A DNA stretch of 48,121 nucleotides. Source: Verrucomicrobiales bacterium (GTDB lineage Bacteria; Verrucomicrobiota; Verrucomicrobiia; Verrucomicrobiales; DEV007). The notes beneath the pieces were generated by a model, which was given only the letters and a program-made list of their open reading frames with translations, ran no database searches and was not told the DNA's origin. Position numbers and translations under genes: made by a program. Below are positions 8,869 to 18,494 of this stretch, piece by piece. The stretch is taken from contig JAAZZC010000046.1 of assembly GCA_014239335.1 (NCBI GenBank), positions 1-48,121 of the forward strand, in the 5' to 3' direction. Position 1 is the stretch's first letter; each line of letters opens with the position of its first letter.

Positions 8869-10857
8869 ATGCTGGCTGTTGAGAAGATTTCAGTCCAATT
8901 CCTAGGAAGAGTTCTTTATAAGGATCTCTCGTTCACCGTAAGCTCCAAGGACAGAATTTGCTTTGCCGGCCCCAATGGGGCAGGAAAATCAACTTTAATG
9001 AGGATCATTGCGGGCACAATGACACCTGACACTGGTAATGTTAACCGGGCCAAATACATTGAAGTTGGGTATCTCCCTCAGGACGGAATAAAACATTCAG
9101 GAACCACTCTTTTCGATGAAGCCGAATCCGCGTTCAAGAACGCTTTAGAGCTGAAAGAAAGATTAGAAAAAGCTAGCGATCTATTAGGTTCATTAGACAC
9201 CTCGAGTTCAGAATATTCTGAGACGTTAGAGATGTATGGAGCCCTACAACTTGATTTGGAAAATTATGATATAGGAAAAATGAAGCCGACAATCGAAAAG
9301 GTCCTCAGCGGTCTCGGTTTTAAAACTAGTGATTTTAATAGAAAAACAGAAGAATTTTCAGGTGGCTGGCAAATGCGTATCGCATTAGCAAAATTGCTAC
9401 TTCAAAAACCTTCCATTCTGCTACTTGACGAACCCACAAATCACCTAGATATGGATTCTCAACTATGGCTTGAGTCTTATATACAAAACTATCAAGGTGC
9501 CGTTATTCTAATCTCTCATGACCGCGCATTTCTTGATTCTATAGTCAGGAAAACATTGGCTTTCGAAAGCGGTAAAGTTAACGAATTTTCCGGTAATTAT
9601 AGTTACTACATCGAACAAAGCGTCATTCTCAGAGAACAAATTCTGCGAGCATACAACAACCAACAAAAGGACATCGCAAAAGCCGAACAATTCATTAATC
9701 GTTTCAGATCAAAAGCGCGAAGAGCTTCGCAGGCCCAGAGCCGCCTCAAGCAACTTGAAAGAATTGAAAGAATTGAACTTCCTCAGGAATCCGATAAGGC
9801 AATTAAACTTAGATTCCCTCAACCAGAAAGATCAGGCCAAATAGTTATTGAGCTGACCAATGTTACTCGTTCGTATGGAGAAAATATAGTCTTCAAAAAC
9901 TTAGATTTCCGAATCGATAGAGGTGAAAAGATAGCAATCATAGGTGCTAACGGTGCTGGAAAATCAACTTTCTCAAGGATCTTATCAGGAGCAGATAAAG
10001 TCAATTCAGGCGAACGCAAAACAGGCCACAAAGTGAGCGTTTCCCATTTCGCGCAGGATCATGCAGAAAAGCTTAGCCCTACAATGACTGTATTAGAAAC
10101 AATAGAAGAAGTAGCAGGAAGAGACAATGCAGGAAATTTACGCTCTCTATTGGGTTGTTTTCTATTTAGAGGTGATGATGTATTCAAAAAGGTTTCTGTC
10201 CTGTCAGGAGGTGAAAGGAGTCGCCTCTCTCTTGCTAAAATTCTCCTAAAACCAGCAAACTTCCTAATCCTTGATGAACCAACAAACCATTTAGACATGC
10301 AGTCACAAAATGTTCTGCAAGAGGCCTTACTTGCATACCAAGGGACAATTGTAATCGTTTCTCATAACCGTGATTTCTTAGATCCAATAACTGACAAAGT
10401 TATAGAATTTTACTCTGCCGACAAAGCGCCAAGAAGTTACCCTGGCAATCTATCTGATTATCTTGAAAAGAAAAAAGAAGAAGAAATTTTTAACCCACCA
10501 TTAGACGAACAAAAACCCAAGCAAAGATCCTCTTCATCCCCTAACCGCAAAGAAACAAGACAATTACAAGGCAAAACACGTCAAGAAAAAGCTGAAACGT
10601 TAAAACCTCTTCAAGAAAAATTAGATAGAATCGAAGACGAAATTAAATTAGTTGAAGATAGAAAATTAGAAATCGAGAAGGCGATGGCTGATCCAGATTT
10701 CTTTAAGTCAACAGAATCAACGGATGTGACTAAAGAATACAAAGAAATTCATACAAAAGTAGAAAAACTATACTCCGACTGGTCTTCAATATCTGATGAT
10801 ATCGAACAAATAACTTCAAACTTTGATGAAAAAATCAATAGCTTCTCCGCTCGCTAA
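8869..10857 (+). CDS. ABC-F family ATPase (Uup/YheS-like)
   Basis: A 662-residue soluble protein with two ABC ATPase cassettes and no membrane segments. Cassette 1 has Walker A GPNGAGKST (34-42), signature FSGGWQ (163-168), Walker B with DEPTNHLD (187-194) and the switch His217. Cassette 2 has GANGAGKST (359-367), LSGGERSRL and a second DEPTNHLD. Between them lies the charged P-site interaction linker (FINRFRSKARRASQAQ, about 255-305) that marks ABC-F proteins. The C-terminal 110 residues are a charged coiled coil. ABC-F proteins bind ribosomes and relieve translation arrest. The length and C-terminal coiled coil fit a housekeeping Uup/YheS-type member rather than an antibiotic-resistance type, but the subtype is uncertain. 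Confidence 0.95.
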   Translation: MLAVEKISVQFLGRVLYKDLSFTVSSKDRICFAGPNGAGKSTLMRIIAGTMTPDTGNVNRAKYIEVGYLPQDGIKHSGTTLFDEAESAFKNALELKERLEKASDLLGSLDTSSSEYSETLEMYGALQLDLENYDIGKMKPTIEKVLSGLGFKTSDFNRKTEEFSGGWQMRIALAKLLLQKPSILLLDEPTNHLDMDSQLWLESYIQNYQGAVILISHDRAFLDSIVRKTLAFESGKVNEFSGNYSYYIEQSVILREQILRAYNNQQKDIAKAEQFINRFRSKARRASQAQSRLKQLERIERIELPQESDKAIKLRFPQPERSGQIVIELTNVTRSYGENIVFKNLDFRIDRGEKIAIIGANGAGKSTFSRILSGADKVNSGERKTGHKVSVSHFAQDHAEKLSPTMTVLETIEEVAGRDNAGNLRSLLGCFLFRGDDVFKKVSVLSGGERSRLSLAKILLKPANFLILDEPTNHLDMQSQNVLQEALLAYQGTIVIVSHNRDFLDPITDKVIEFYSADKAPRSYPGNLSDYLEKKKEEEIFNPPLDEQKPKQRSSSSPNRKETRQLQGKTRQEKAETLKPLQEKLDRIEDEIKLVEDRKLEIEKAMADPDFFKSTESTDVTKEYKEIHTKVEKLYSDWSSISDDIEQITSNFDEKINSFSAR

Positions 10858-10881
10858 AATTTTGAACACTATCACCTCTAC

Positions 10882-12174
10882 TCATTCAGCCCCTCTTATC
10901 CTTGCAGAATTTCCATGAGCATCCAACCCCTCAATTTCTGCAAAAACCTCAACAATAGGTATAGATTTCTTCAAAGCTTTCTTATCCAACTCAATGACAC
11001 TTGTCCGTCGCTGGAACATGTCAGCTGTTAGACCAGGAAAAGATTTACCAGCACCACCTGTAGGTAATGTATGACTAGGTCCTGCTAAAAAATCTCCGAC
11101 AGAAACTGGGGAGTAGGAACCTATAAAAATAGCTCCGCATGTTTTTAATTTAGGAAGCACTTCCTCTTTATTTCTTACTATTAAAGAAAGATGCTCCGGC
11201 GCAAAATCATTGGCTAGTTTTATCCCCTGCTTGATAGATTTCAAAAGCACAAGACTAGTTCCATTCTTCATTACTTCGGATATTTGTTTCCTCCGATTGA
11301 GAAGCTTCGCCTGAGAATTCAATTGAACCTTAACTTTCTGAAGGAGCCTAATTGAAGTTGTAGCAAAAGCGATTTGACTATCACCGCCATGCTCAGCCTG
11401 AGCTAAGAGATCGGAAGCTATCCAATCAGCACGCGCACTAGAGTCAGCCAACACAAAAATTTCACTAGGTCCAGGAAGTAAATCAACCGCAACGTTTCCA
11501 AATAATTGCCTTTTTGCTTCAACAACAAAAGAATTTCCAGGACCAAAAACCTTCTCGACCTGACCAATGCTTTTAGTACTCAAAGACATTGCTGCGATGG
11601 CCTGAGCACCTCCGACCTTATAAATCTCAGTAGCCCCCGAAACCTCAAGGGCATAAAGTAATTCTGAATTAATCTCACCTTCCTTATTAGGAGGTGTACA
11701 AACCACAATTTCTTCAACTCCTGCAGCCTCAGCGATGGCGACAGTCATGAGCGAAGTTGAAACCAGAGGGGCTGACCCTCCAGGAACATAGATCCCTACA
11801 CGTGAAAAAGGCTGAAAAACCTCTCCCACAGTTGCTCCTTGAGCATTTCTCATTTCCCAGTTCTTTCTTAAGCCCCTTAACGCAAAGGCCTTCACATTAG
11901 CTTGAGAAATACCAATAGCTTCTTTGACCTGACTACAAACGGACGCCTTTACTTTGTTTAGCTCATCCCTTTTGACGCGTAATCCATTAGTACCGATAGA
12001 CGCTCCATCATATTTTTGAGTCAAAGCGGAAAGCGCTTTATCACCATCACTACGAACCATTGAAATAATTTTTTCAACGGAAATACGTAAGTCTTCCGCA
12101 GGAATAGCTCGCCTATTGAAAATTTTAGCAGCTTTCCTCTCAAAATTTGGCTCATCATGTTTGAGAATACGCAT
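10882..12174 (-). CDS. hisD: Histidinol dehydrogenase
   Basis: A 430-residue enzyme of normal length that oxidises L-histidinol to L-histidine in two NAD+-dependent steps, the last reactions of histidine synthesis. Family stretches are clear: GIYVPGGSAPLVS, GPGNSFVVEAK, DLLPGPSEIFVLAD, LLAQAEHGGDSQIAF (Gln/His zinc-site region), GDFLAGPSHTLPTGGAGK and a C-terminal GLDAHGNSARIR with His420. It is a cytoplasmic zinc enzyme. No other his gene is in the window, so the histidine pathway appears dispersed in this genome. It lies downstream of the RlmI-like gene on the minus strand (64-base gap) and is convergent with the ABC-F gene (24 bases). Confidence 0.97.
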   Translation of the reverse strand: MRILKHDEPNFERKAAKIFNRRAIPAEDLRISVEKIISMVRSDGDKALSALTQKYDGASIGTNGLRVKRDELNKVKASVCSQVKEAIGISQANVKAFALRGLRKNWEMRNAQGATVGEVFQPFSRVGIYVPGGSAPLVSTSLMTVAIAEAAGVEEIVVCTPPNKEGEINSELLYALEVSGATEIYKVGGAQAIAAMSLSTKSIGQVEKVFGPGNSFVVEAKRQLFGNVAVDLLPGPSEIFVLADSSARADWIASDLLAQAEHGGDSQIAFATTSIRLLQKVKVQLNSQAKLLNRRKQISEVMKNGTSLVLLKSIKQGIKLANDFAPEHLSLIVRNKEEVLPKLKTCGAIFIGSYSPVSVGDFLAGPSHTLPTGGAGKSFPGLTADMFQRRTSVIELDKKALKKSIPIVEVFAEIEGLDAHGNSARIRGAE

Positions 12175-12238
12175 TAAATGAATGGATAACCTCTTCCAGC
12201 CTTAATTGCAAAGATCTCTATGATCGTTTTATTCAATT

Positions 12239-13147
12239 TTATTCTATCTCGATCCAAAAGCTTTTAAGATACTCCTCGCCAGAAAAGTCAATAGCCATTT
12301 GTTTTCGATCAATTGTTTTGATCTTTCTTCTAGCATTATCGATCCCAATTGTTAATGCGTTTAAGAACTTTTCACTAGAAATACCGCGATGGTTACATGA
12401 GGCTAAAACCCACCCTCCTCTTTCAATTAGATGAGCAGCCTCACTCACTAGTAAAGAATAGTCCTTTTCAGCACTAAAGACTCCCCGCTTTCCGGCTCGA
12501 GAAAAAGAGGGCGGATCTAGGATGATACCTCCAAACATCCTCCCCTTCTTTCTGAACTGTCGAAGCCATTCAAATACATCACCTCTGCAAAAATAATGCT
12601 CATCACGATCCGGATCGATTCCATTTAGCTGAAAATTACGTTTTCCCCACTGAAGATATGAATTAGACAGGTCAATACTTGTTGTCGAAACGGCTCCCCC
12701 GAGAGCCGCAACTACTGAGAAAGCGCAAGTATATGAAAAACAGTTTAAAACCCTAATCTCTGATGACTTAGCCCTTACCTCTGATCGATTATCACGTTGA
12801 TCGAGAAAAATGCCTTGTGAATATCCAATTTCAAGATCGACTAAATACCTAACATTATTTTCTTTAATTGTAATTTGCCCAATCGCAGGATCCCCTTCCT
12901 CACAACGAGCAGATTCTTTGTCGTTTTTATCTAGCTTTTTGAACCACAAACTTTTCCGTGGCAATTCACAGGTGATCGTATCTATAGGCTTTTCATCTAA
13001 ATAAGAAACGAGCCAATGACCTGCAAAAACATCGATGAAAAGATCCGCAATCCCGTCTCCTACACCATCAAAAAGCCTAAAAGAATCCGTCTCTTTGGAA
13101 AGAATCCCTTTGCGTTTTATAAAGGCAGTATTTATTTGCTTATTCAA
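12239..13147 (-). CDS. Class I SAM-dependent RNA methyltransferase, RlmI/RlmK-like, lacking a PUA domain
   Basis: A 302-residue protein. It has the RlmI-like entry motif SFRLFDGVGDGIADLFIDVF (22-41), a SAM-binding motif VLNCFSYTCAFSVVAALGGA (133-152), the acidic Asp159 of motif II and the catalytic motif IV DPPSFSR (211-217). This resembles RlmI-type rRNA (cytosine-C5/guanine) methyltransferases, but full-length members of about 390 residues carry an N-terminal PUA domain that is missing here. The predicted start is TTG at 13147; no ATG precedes the conserved RLFDGVGDG motif in frame. Only 24 bases separate it from the divergent phosphoglucomutase gene, so promoters must overlap coding sequence. 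Methyltransferase activity is well supported; the RNA target is not known. Confidence 0.87.
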   Translation of the reverse strand: MNKQINTAFIKRKGILSKETDSFRLFDGVGDGIADLFIDVFAGHWLVSYLDEKPIDTITCELPRKSLWFKKLDKNDKESARCEEGDPAIGQITIKENNVRYLVDLEIGYSQGIFLDQRDNRSEVRAKSSEIRVLNCFSYTCAFSVVAALGGAVSTTSIDLSNSYLQWGKRNFQLNGIDPDRDEHYFCRGDVFEWLRQFRKKGRMFGGIILDPPSFSRAGKRGVFSAEKDYSLLVSEAAHLIERGGWVLASCNHRGISSEKFLNALTIGIDNARRKIKTIDRKQMAIDFSGEEYLKSFWIEIE

Positions 13148-13171
13148 AATCTACAGTTATCAAAAAACAAC

Positions 13172-15124
13172 ATGGAAGATCTAACATCAAGACTTAGCCT
13201 CGCAAATTCAGAAGGAAAACTTCTTGATTCGTCCCTTAAGAATATATCAGATTTTCTAGGGTCCAACCCCAATCCTCTATACATTTCATCCGTAGAAGAA
13301 TTAGCACAAGGCAATAATTGGGAAGAACTTAATGATCGATTCTATAAGTGCTTGTCATTTGGCACAGGAGGGCTCAGAGGCAGGACCATTGGCCGCATAA
13401 TTACAAAATCCGAACAGGGATCTGGAGGACCAAATGGACGTCCTGAACATCCATGCATTGGCAGCAATGCAATGAACACATACAACCTAAATCGGGCTAC
13501 GAGGGGCCTCATTCATTACTTACAGACATGGCTCAAAGGTGAAGGGTCTGATGAACAAGTTCGGATCGTTTTTTGCCACGACACAAGACACTTCTCCAAA
13601 GATTTTGCAGCGCTGTGCGCAGATATAGCAGCCAAAATTGGCGCTGACGTATATTTGTTTAATAGCCATAAAGCAACACCAGTAATGTCATTCGCAATCA
13701 GAGAACTTAATTGCCACGCCGGAGTCATGATAACTGCTAGCCATAATCCCTATCACGATAACGGGTACAAGGTTAATTTTTCTGACGGAGCAGCAATAAT
13801 CCCACCACACACACAGGGAATAATTGAAAGAGTTAACAGTATCTCTACTGAACAATTTGATCCACTCCCAATCTCCGAACAAGGGAGCGTATCCAATGTG
13901 CCTGAAATCGTTGAGACAGAGTACCTTGACCGAGTAAAATCACTAGTTCTCAAGCCCGATCTCGTTAATCAAAACAATTCATTGAAAATCGTATTTACTG
14001 CTCTGCATGGAACAGGCGGCGTCCACGTACCTCAACTACTAAATGATTTGGGCTTCAAATGCGAGACCGTAACTGAACAGGACTCTCCAGACGGCCGATT
14101 CCCGACCGTAGCTTCACCAAATCCAGAAAATGGCCCTTCTTTAAAAATGGGCATTGAATTGGCTGAGTCTAACGGTTCTGACCTCGTAATCGGAACTGAC
14201 CCAGATTGCGACAGAATGGGTGTCGCAGTAAGAAACGAATTAGGAAAAATGGAGCTATTGACTGGAAATCAAATAGGCTCATTACTTCTCTACTATAGAA
14301 TAAAAACACTATTCGAATTAAATATTCTAAATCAGCAGAACCGGCTTAATTCTGTAGTCATTAAAACTTTTGTTACCACTGAATTGCAACGGAGCATTGC
14401 AGATCATTATGGGATTAAAGTGATCGATACTTTGACCGGTTTTAAATACATCAGCCAAAAGCTAGGCGCATATGAAAGGTCCTTGCCTGATGACGCGCAT
14501 GCCACATATAAGTCACTCAGCGTCAGTGATGCTCGAGACATTCAGTTAGACAAAGGCACCTTCTTCATATTTGGAGGGGAAGAAAGTTACGGCTATCTCG
14601 CCTGCGACTTTACTCGTGACAAGGACGGTAACAGCGCTGTTGTATTGTTCGCAGAAACAGCTGCGTTCGCAGCCTCAAATGGAATGAGCTTAATCCAACT
14701 TCTGGACAACATATATTCTGAATTTGGATACTATATAGAAATGAATACCAATAAGGTATTCGAAGGTGCCGATGGCGCTAAATGCATAGCAACCCTGATA
14801 CAATCCTACTCAAATCAACCACCTATTAAATGCGATGGATCTGAGGTTAAAAAGATTACCAATTTTGCTGAAGAAACAATTAAAGATGCTGAGGGAGATC
14901 TTATTCCAAAAGAAAAAATGTTATTCATCGCGCTCAATGATGGTCGACGGTTTGCGGTCAGGCCTTCTGGAACTGAGCCTAAAATAAAATATTATTTTTA
15001 TGGATACGCATCAAAGGAAGAAATACAAAACAAGAATCTACATATAATAAAATCACAAACATCTGAAGGCCTAACTTCTCTTTGGGAATGGATTCAAGAA
15101 GACATTCAAAAAAGGCTATCCTAG
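13172..15124 (+). CDS. Phosphoglucomutase (PGM2-like alpha-D-phosphohexomutase)
   Basis: A 650-residue enzyme from the ATG at 13172. An upstream in-frame ATG at 13016 would add 52 residues that overlap the divergent methyltransferase gene and look non-coding, so I prefer 13172. Superfamily motifs are complete: FGTGGLRGR near the N-terminus, the phosphoserine loop ITASHNPYHDNGYKVNFSDG, the Mg2+ loop GTDPDCDRMGV, the sugar-binding FGGEESYGY and the phosphate-binding RPSGTEPKIKYYFYG. The ASHNP(x)xDNGYKV form points to the PGM2/phosphopentomutase-like branch. It would interconvert glucose 1-phosphate and glucose 6-phosphate (possibly pentose phosphates) in the cytoplasm. It is followed by lnt on the same strand after about 70 bases. 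Confidence 0.94.
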   Translation: MEDLTSRLSLANSEGKLLDSSLKNISDFLGSNPNPLYISSVEELAQGNNWEELNDRFYKCLSFGTGGLRGRTIGRIITKSEQGSGGPNGRPEHPCIGSNAMNTYNLNRATRGLIHYLQTWLKGEGSDEQVRIVFCHDTRHFSKDFAALCADIAAKIGADVYLFNSHKATPVMSFAIRELNCHAGVMITASHNPYHDNGYKVNFSDGAAIIPPHTQGIIERVNSISTEQFDPLPISEQGSVSNVPEIVETEYLDRVKSLVLKPDLVNQNNSLKIVFTALHGTGGVHVPQLLNDLGFKCETVTEQDSPDGRFPTVASPNPENGPSLKMGIELAESNGSDLVIGTDPDCDRMGVAVRNELGKMELLTGNQIGSLLLYYRIKTLFELNILNQQNRLNSVVIKTFVTTELQRSIADHYGIKVIDTLTGFKYISQKLGAYERSLPDDAHATYKSLSVSDARDIQLDKGTFFIFGGEESYGYLACDFTRDKDGNSAVVLFAETAAFAASNGMSLIQLLDNIYSEFGYYIEMNTNKVFEGADGAKCIATLIQSYSNQPPIKCDGSEVKKITNFAEETIKDAEGDLIPKEKMLFIALNDGRRFAVRPSGTEPKIKYYFYGYASKEEIQNKNLHIIKSQTSEGLTSLWEWIQEDIQKRLS

Positions 15125-15196
15125 AGAAACTAACTTAATTTTATTCTGCTCCAAAAACTAAAAATACTTTTCACATCCTGGGCAACAATTATATCT

Positions 15197-16834
15197 TTGT
15201 TATCCGGCATCATTCTATCTCTCTGCTACCCCCAATTTAATCTCGGGGGACTAATTTGGATTTCCCTCATTCCGCTAATTTCTGCACTATGGTTAAGATC
15301 CGCTAAAACAACTAACAAAAATCGTGCACTAAGAGGAGCCTCACTAAGTTACGTAGCTGGTTTAGCTTTTTTTCTGATAAACCTCTCATGGCTACATCAC
15401 ATTCATTTAGCCGCCTGCACTCTACTCCCAGCATTTCTAGCATTATACTTTGCAATGTGGGGGGCATTTGCCGCCACAATAGGCAGACCCTCATTCTTTG
15501 ATTCCAAAGAAGTTAATAACTCTTTGAAATCAAAAAAAATATTCTCTGGCCCTTCTATTGAAAGCCTCAGATGTGCATTTCTAAATGGATCTGCTTGGTG
15601 CGGATTAGAATGGCTTAGAGGTTGGTTCCTCACAGGGTTCCCTTGGAATGGTCTTGGCGTGGGACTCAAAAACGATCTAGTGATGATACAAATCACAGAT
15701 CTAATTGGAGTTACTGGTCTTTCTTTTGTAATCGTATTCTGCTCATCAATTTTCACTTCATTAATATTTCGTATCGCAAGAGAAATAAAGATAAGTAGAC
15801 TCAGAGCACATCCAGACTTTGCTGTAGGAATCATATTTATTGTATCTATTTTTATTTACGGAACCAACAGACTTACCAAAGAAAAGGAGGATCACATCGA
15901 GGTCAGCGTCCTCCTAGTTCAAGGAGGCATTAATCAAACCGAAAAATGGGATGCTAATTCTGCTCAGAAAATTTATAAAAGATACTGGGATCTAACTACT
16001 CCTTACCTGACCCTTGAAAAGGCCAATTTCGATTTGGTAGTCTGGCCTGAAAGTTCATTACCCTACTCATTCCATGACAAAGAAACACAAACTTATTTAA
16101 ATAACATTCTATCAGTTGATGACTTTGAATTAGTCTTAGGATTAAATGAAAACATACCTCAAGAAGGCATTTATAATTCCATTGTTGTTCTCAGGAAAAA
16201 TACCTCTAACGCCAAAACATATCGAAAAATTCATCTCGTTCCTTTCGGTGAGTATGTTCCACTGAGGTCAACACTGCCGTTCCTCGAAAAATTAGCGTCC
16301 AGCGCAATTGGTGTTGATTTTACTCCTGGTAAAAACGCTGAACCCATAAAAATGAGCCTGCCAGAACCTTATAGCGTTATACCCTTAGTATGTTTTGAGG
16401 ATACCTTTGGGAACTTGGCCAGAAAATTCATCAAAAATGAGCCCCAATTAATTGTCAATGTAACTAATGATGGTTGGTTCGGAAAGAGCGCGGCATCCGA
16501 GCAGCACTTAGCAAATGCAATGTTTCGTTGCATCGAACTAAGACGACCAATGATTAGGAGCGCTAACACCGGCATTAGCTGCATCATTGACTCCACAGGA
16601 AACCTTCATGACCGATGGGCATCGACCCCTGGAGGAAAACGAATGATCTATGGCGATACAAATAAAAATACTTTCATTACCGCCTCTTTACCAGAGCTCA
16701 TTCGAGTTCCAAGAAATCCAAAACAAACTTTATATGCTCGGACAGGAGATTCATTTTCAATAATACTCGGATCAATCTCATTGATTGCAGCAATGGCTCC
16801 TATCTTCAGAAAATTAATTAGACTCAGGAAGTGA
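15197..16834 (+). CDS. lnt: Apolipoprotein N-acyltransferase
   Basis: At least 545 residues. The N-terminal half has several membrane segments, and the C-terminal half is a periplasmic nitrilase-type domain with the catalytic triad visible: Glu285 (VVWPESSLPY), Lys344 (YRKIHLVPFGEY) and Cys399 (PLVCFEDTFG). It transfers an acyl chain from phospholipid to the N-terminal Cys of apolipoproteins. The TTG at 15197 cuts into the first membrane helix. The same frame stays open back to the stop at 15131-15133 and encodes a hydrophobic stretch, so the true start may be a rarer codon such as ATT at 15143 or CTG at 15146. The gene ends 11 bases inside the convergent rng gene. The lipoproteins encoded in this window would be its substrates. 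Confidence 0.94.
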   Translation: MLSGIILSLCYPQFNLGGLIWISLIPLISALWLRSAKTTNKNRALRGASLSYVAGLAFFLINLSWLHHIHLAACTLLPAFLALYFAMWGAFAATIGRPSFFDSKEVNNSLKSKKIFSGPSIESLRCAFLNGSAWCGLEWLRGWFLTGFPWNGLGVGLKNDLVMIQITDLIGVTGLSFVIVFCSSIFTSLIFRIAREIKISRLRAHPDFAVGIIFIVSIFIYGTNRLTKEKEDHIEVSVLLVQGGINQTEKWDANSAQKIYKRYWDLTTPYLTLEKANFDLVVWPESSLPYSFHDKETQTYLNNILSVDDFELVLGLNENIPQEGIYNSIVVLRKNTSNAKTYRKIHLVPFGEYVPLRSTLPFLEKLASSAIGVDFTPGKNAEPIKMSLPEPYSVIPLVCFEDTFGNLARKFIKNEPQLIVNVTNDGWFGKSAASEQHLANAMFRCIELRRPMIRSANTGISCIIDSTGNLHDRWASTPGGKRMIYGDTNKNTFITASLPELIRVPRNPKQTLYARTGDSFSIILGSISLIAAMAPIFRKLIRLRK

Positions 16835-18401
16835 ACTCTTTACCTGTAGACTGACACACAATCTTGAAATCTTCCCGCGCACCGCTTGGGTCACTGCGGA
16901 AAGTTAATCTACCATGGTGGCGTCTTTCCATCTCCAATAAGTCATTAGAATCTTCATCCTTTAACCTCTGCATAACCTCAGGGTGAACAACAATAACTAG
17001 GTCAGATAAACTATCATCAGCTCTTTGAATTAGCCCTGAAAGTTTCCTCTGAAGTTCAACACTGATACTCTCCGCGGATTTTATTCGTCCAGAACCTTTG
17101 CAAGAAGGGCAATCATTAAACATAGATCTACTCAAACTTTCATTAAGCCTCTGTCGCGTCATTTCCATCAAACCAAGCTGCGAAAGAGGGAGGACCTGAA
17201 TCTTCGCCTTATCCGTATCAGTTTGATTTAACATGCGTCTATGCACAGCGTTCTGATCCTTACGCCCTTTCATATCTATAAAATCAACTACAATGAGGCC
17301 ACCGATATTCCTCAACCTCAATTGTCTAGCCACCTCATCAGCTGCCTGCAAATTCGTTTCAAGAATCATCTTATCTGAATTATTTTTACCACCACGATTT
17401 CTGCCAGTATTAACATCTATCGATATAAGTGCCTCAGTTTCATCAATTACAATATACCCTCCACAAGGCATCCAAACCTGTCGATCAAACGCACTTTTAA
17501 TTTGTTTCTCGACATTAAACTTCTCAAAAATCGGCTGCTTAGTTGAAAAATGATGAATTCTCTTTCGTGATCGAGGCGATATCCTAGCTACTGATTCCTG
17601 CATTTTCTGAACAGTCGGTTCGTCATCACAAAGAACTTCAGCTACTTCATCAGTAAGAAAATCTCGAACAGTTCTTTCTACAAGCTCCGGCTCGCGGAAA
17701 ACACATACTGGCGCCTTATTCTCTCGCCTCAGCTGATCAATCTCTTCCCATTGGCTCGTAAGCATGCGTAAGTCTCTTATTAAAAAACGTGCTCGCTGCC
17801 CCTTACAAACAGTACGCAAAATCACTCCCATTCCTTCGGGAACATTCATTTTCTCTGTAATTTTTCGTAACCTTTGCCGCTCCTTAGGATCATCAATCCT
17901 CCTAGATATTCCGAATTGATCATTAAGTGGCATCAACACCATGCATCTACCCGGGAGGGTTATATTCGTAGTTACCCTAGGCCCTTTTTCACCTATTGGC
18001 CCTTTACTGACCTGAATCAGGACCTCAGAACCTACAGGATAAATACTTGGTATGTCTTTTGCTGCAACATACTTTGGCTTCTTCTTCGATTTTTTCCGAC
18101 TAACTTCCTCAAGCCCCTGATCTAAAGCAGCAGGTATAGCGTCCCAAAAATGCAAAAAAGCATTCTTTTCAGTTCCTATATCAACAAACATAGCCTTCAG
18201 GCCAGGCTCTATGTTCTTAACGCGACCCTTGAAAATACTTCCAACAATATTCTCATCTCCGGTCCGCTCTATTGTATAATCTACTAACTTTGATTCTCTT
18301 AGTTGAGCTACTCTAGTTTCAAGCTTCTCAACATTTATTATAATTTGATATCCTGCGGCTAGCGCTTTCTGGCGCCTTGCCTCCCTTAGTTTTTTGAACA
18401 T
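16824..18401 (-). CDS. rng: Ribonuclease E/G family endoribonuclease
   Basis: A 525-residue RNase G-like protein, of normal size for RNase G and lacking the long scaffold tail of RNase E. An S1-type RNA-binding segment spans about 45-150 (GSIFKGRVKNIEPGLKAMFV). The catalytic region has Asp329 (ISIDVNTGRNRG) and Asp373 (GGLIVVDFIDMKGR), the two Mg2+-binding acids. The zinc-link CPSCKGSGRI places Cys431 and Cys434. It cleaves single-stranded RNA in rRNA maturation and mRNA decay. It lies 93 bases downstream of mrdA on the same strand, echoing the mre-rng linkage seen in proteobacteria, and may be read from the mre operon. Confidence 0.95.
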   Translation of the reverse strand: MFKKLREARRQKALAAGYQIIINVEKLETRVAQLRESKLVDYTIERTGDENIVGSIFKGRVKNIEPGLKAMFVDIGTEKNAFLHFWDAIPAALDQGLEEVSRKKSKKKPKYVAAKDIPSIYPVGSEVLIQVSKGPIGEKGPRVTTNITLPGRCMVLMPLNDQFGISRRIDDPKERQRLRKITEKMNVPEGMGVILRTVCKGQRARFLIRDLRMLTSQWEEIDQLRRENKAPVCVFREPELVERTVRDFLTDEVAEVLCDDEPTVQKMQESVARISPRSRKRIHHFSTKQPIFEKFNVEKQIKSAFDRQVWMPCGGYIVIDETEALISIDVNTGRNRGGKNNSDKMILETNLQAADEVARQLRLRNIGGLIVVDFIDMKGRKDQNAVHRRMLNQTDTDKAKIQVLPLSQLGLMEMTRQRLNESLSRSMFNDCPSCKGSGRIKSAESISVELQRKLSGLIQRADDSLSDLVIVVHPEVMQRLKDEDSNDLLEMERRHHGRLTFRSDPSGAREDFKIVCQSTGKEFTS

Positions 18402-18494
18402 TTCTCAAAATAATTTTGCAAGCCATAATAATGACTCAGGTTTAAATTCTTCTTATTTCGTAATTAATTAACAAAATTCATTCAGCAGCAGCTA

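Noticed and set aside
13016-13171. Upstream ATG that would lengthen phosphoglucomutase by 52 residues
   Set aside because: The extension overlaps conserved codons of the divergent methyltransferase and does not resemble the N-terminus of the family. The ATG at 13172 is followed by a normal helical start.
15403-15834. A 143-codon minus-strand frame inside lnt
   Set aside because: It is antisense to conserved lnt sequence and has no recognisable domain.
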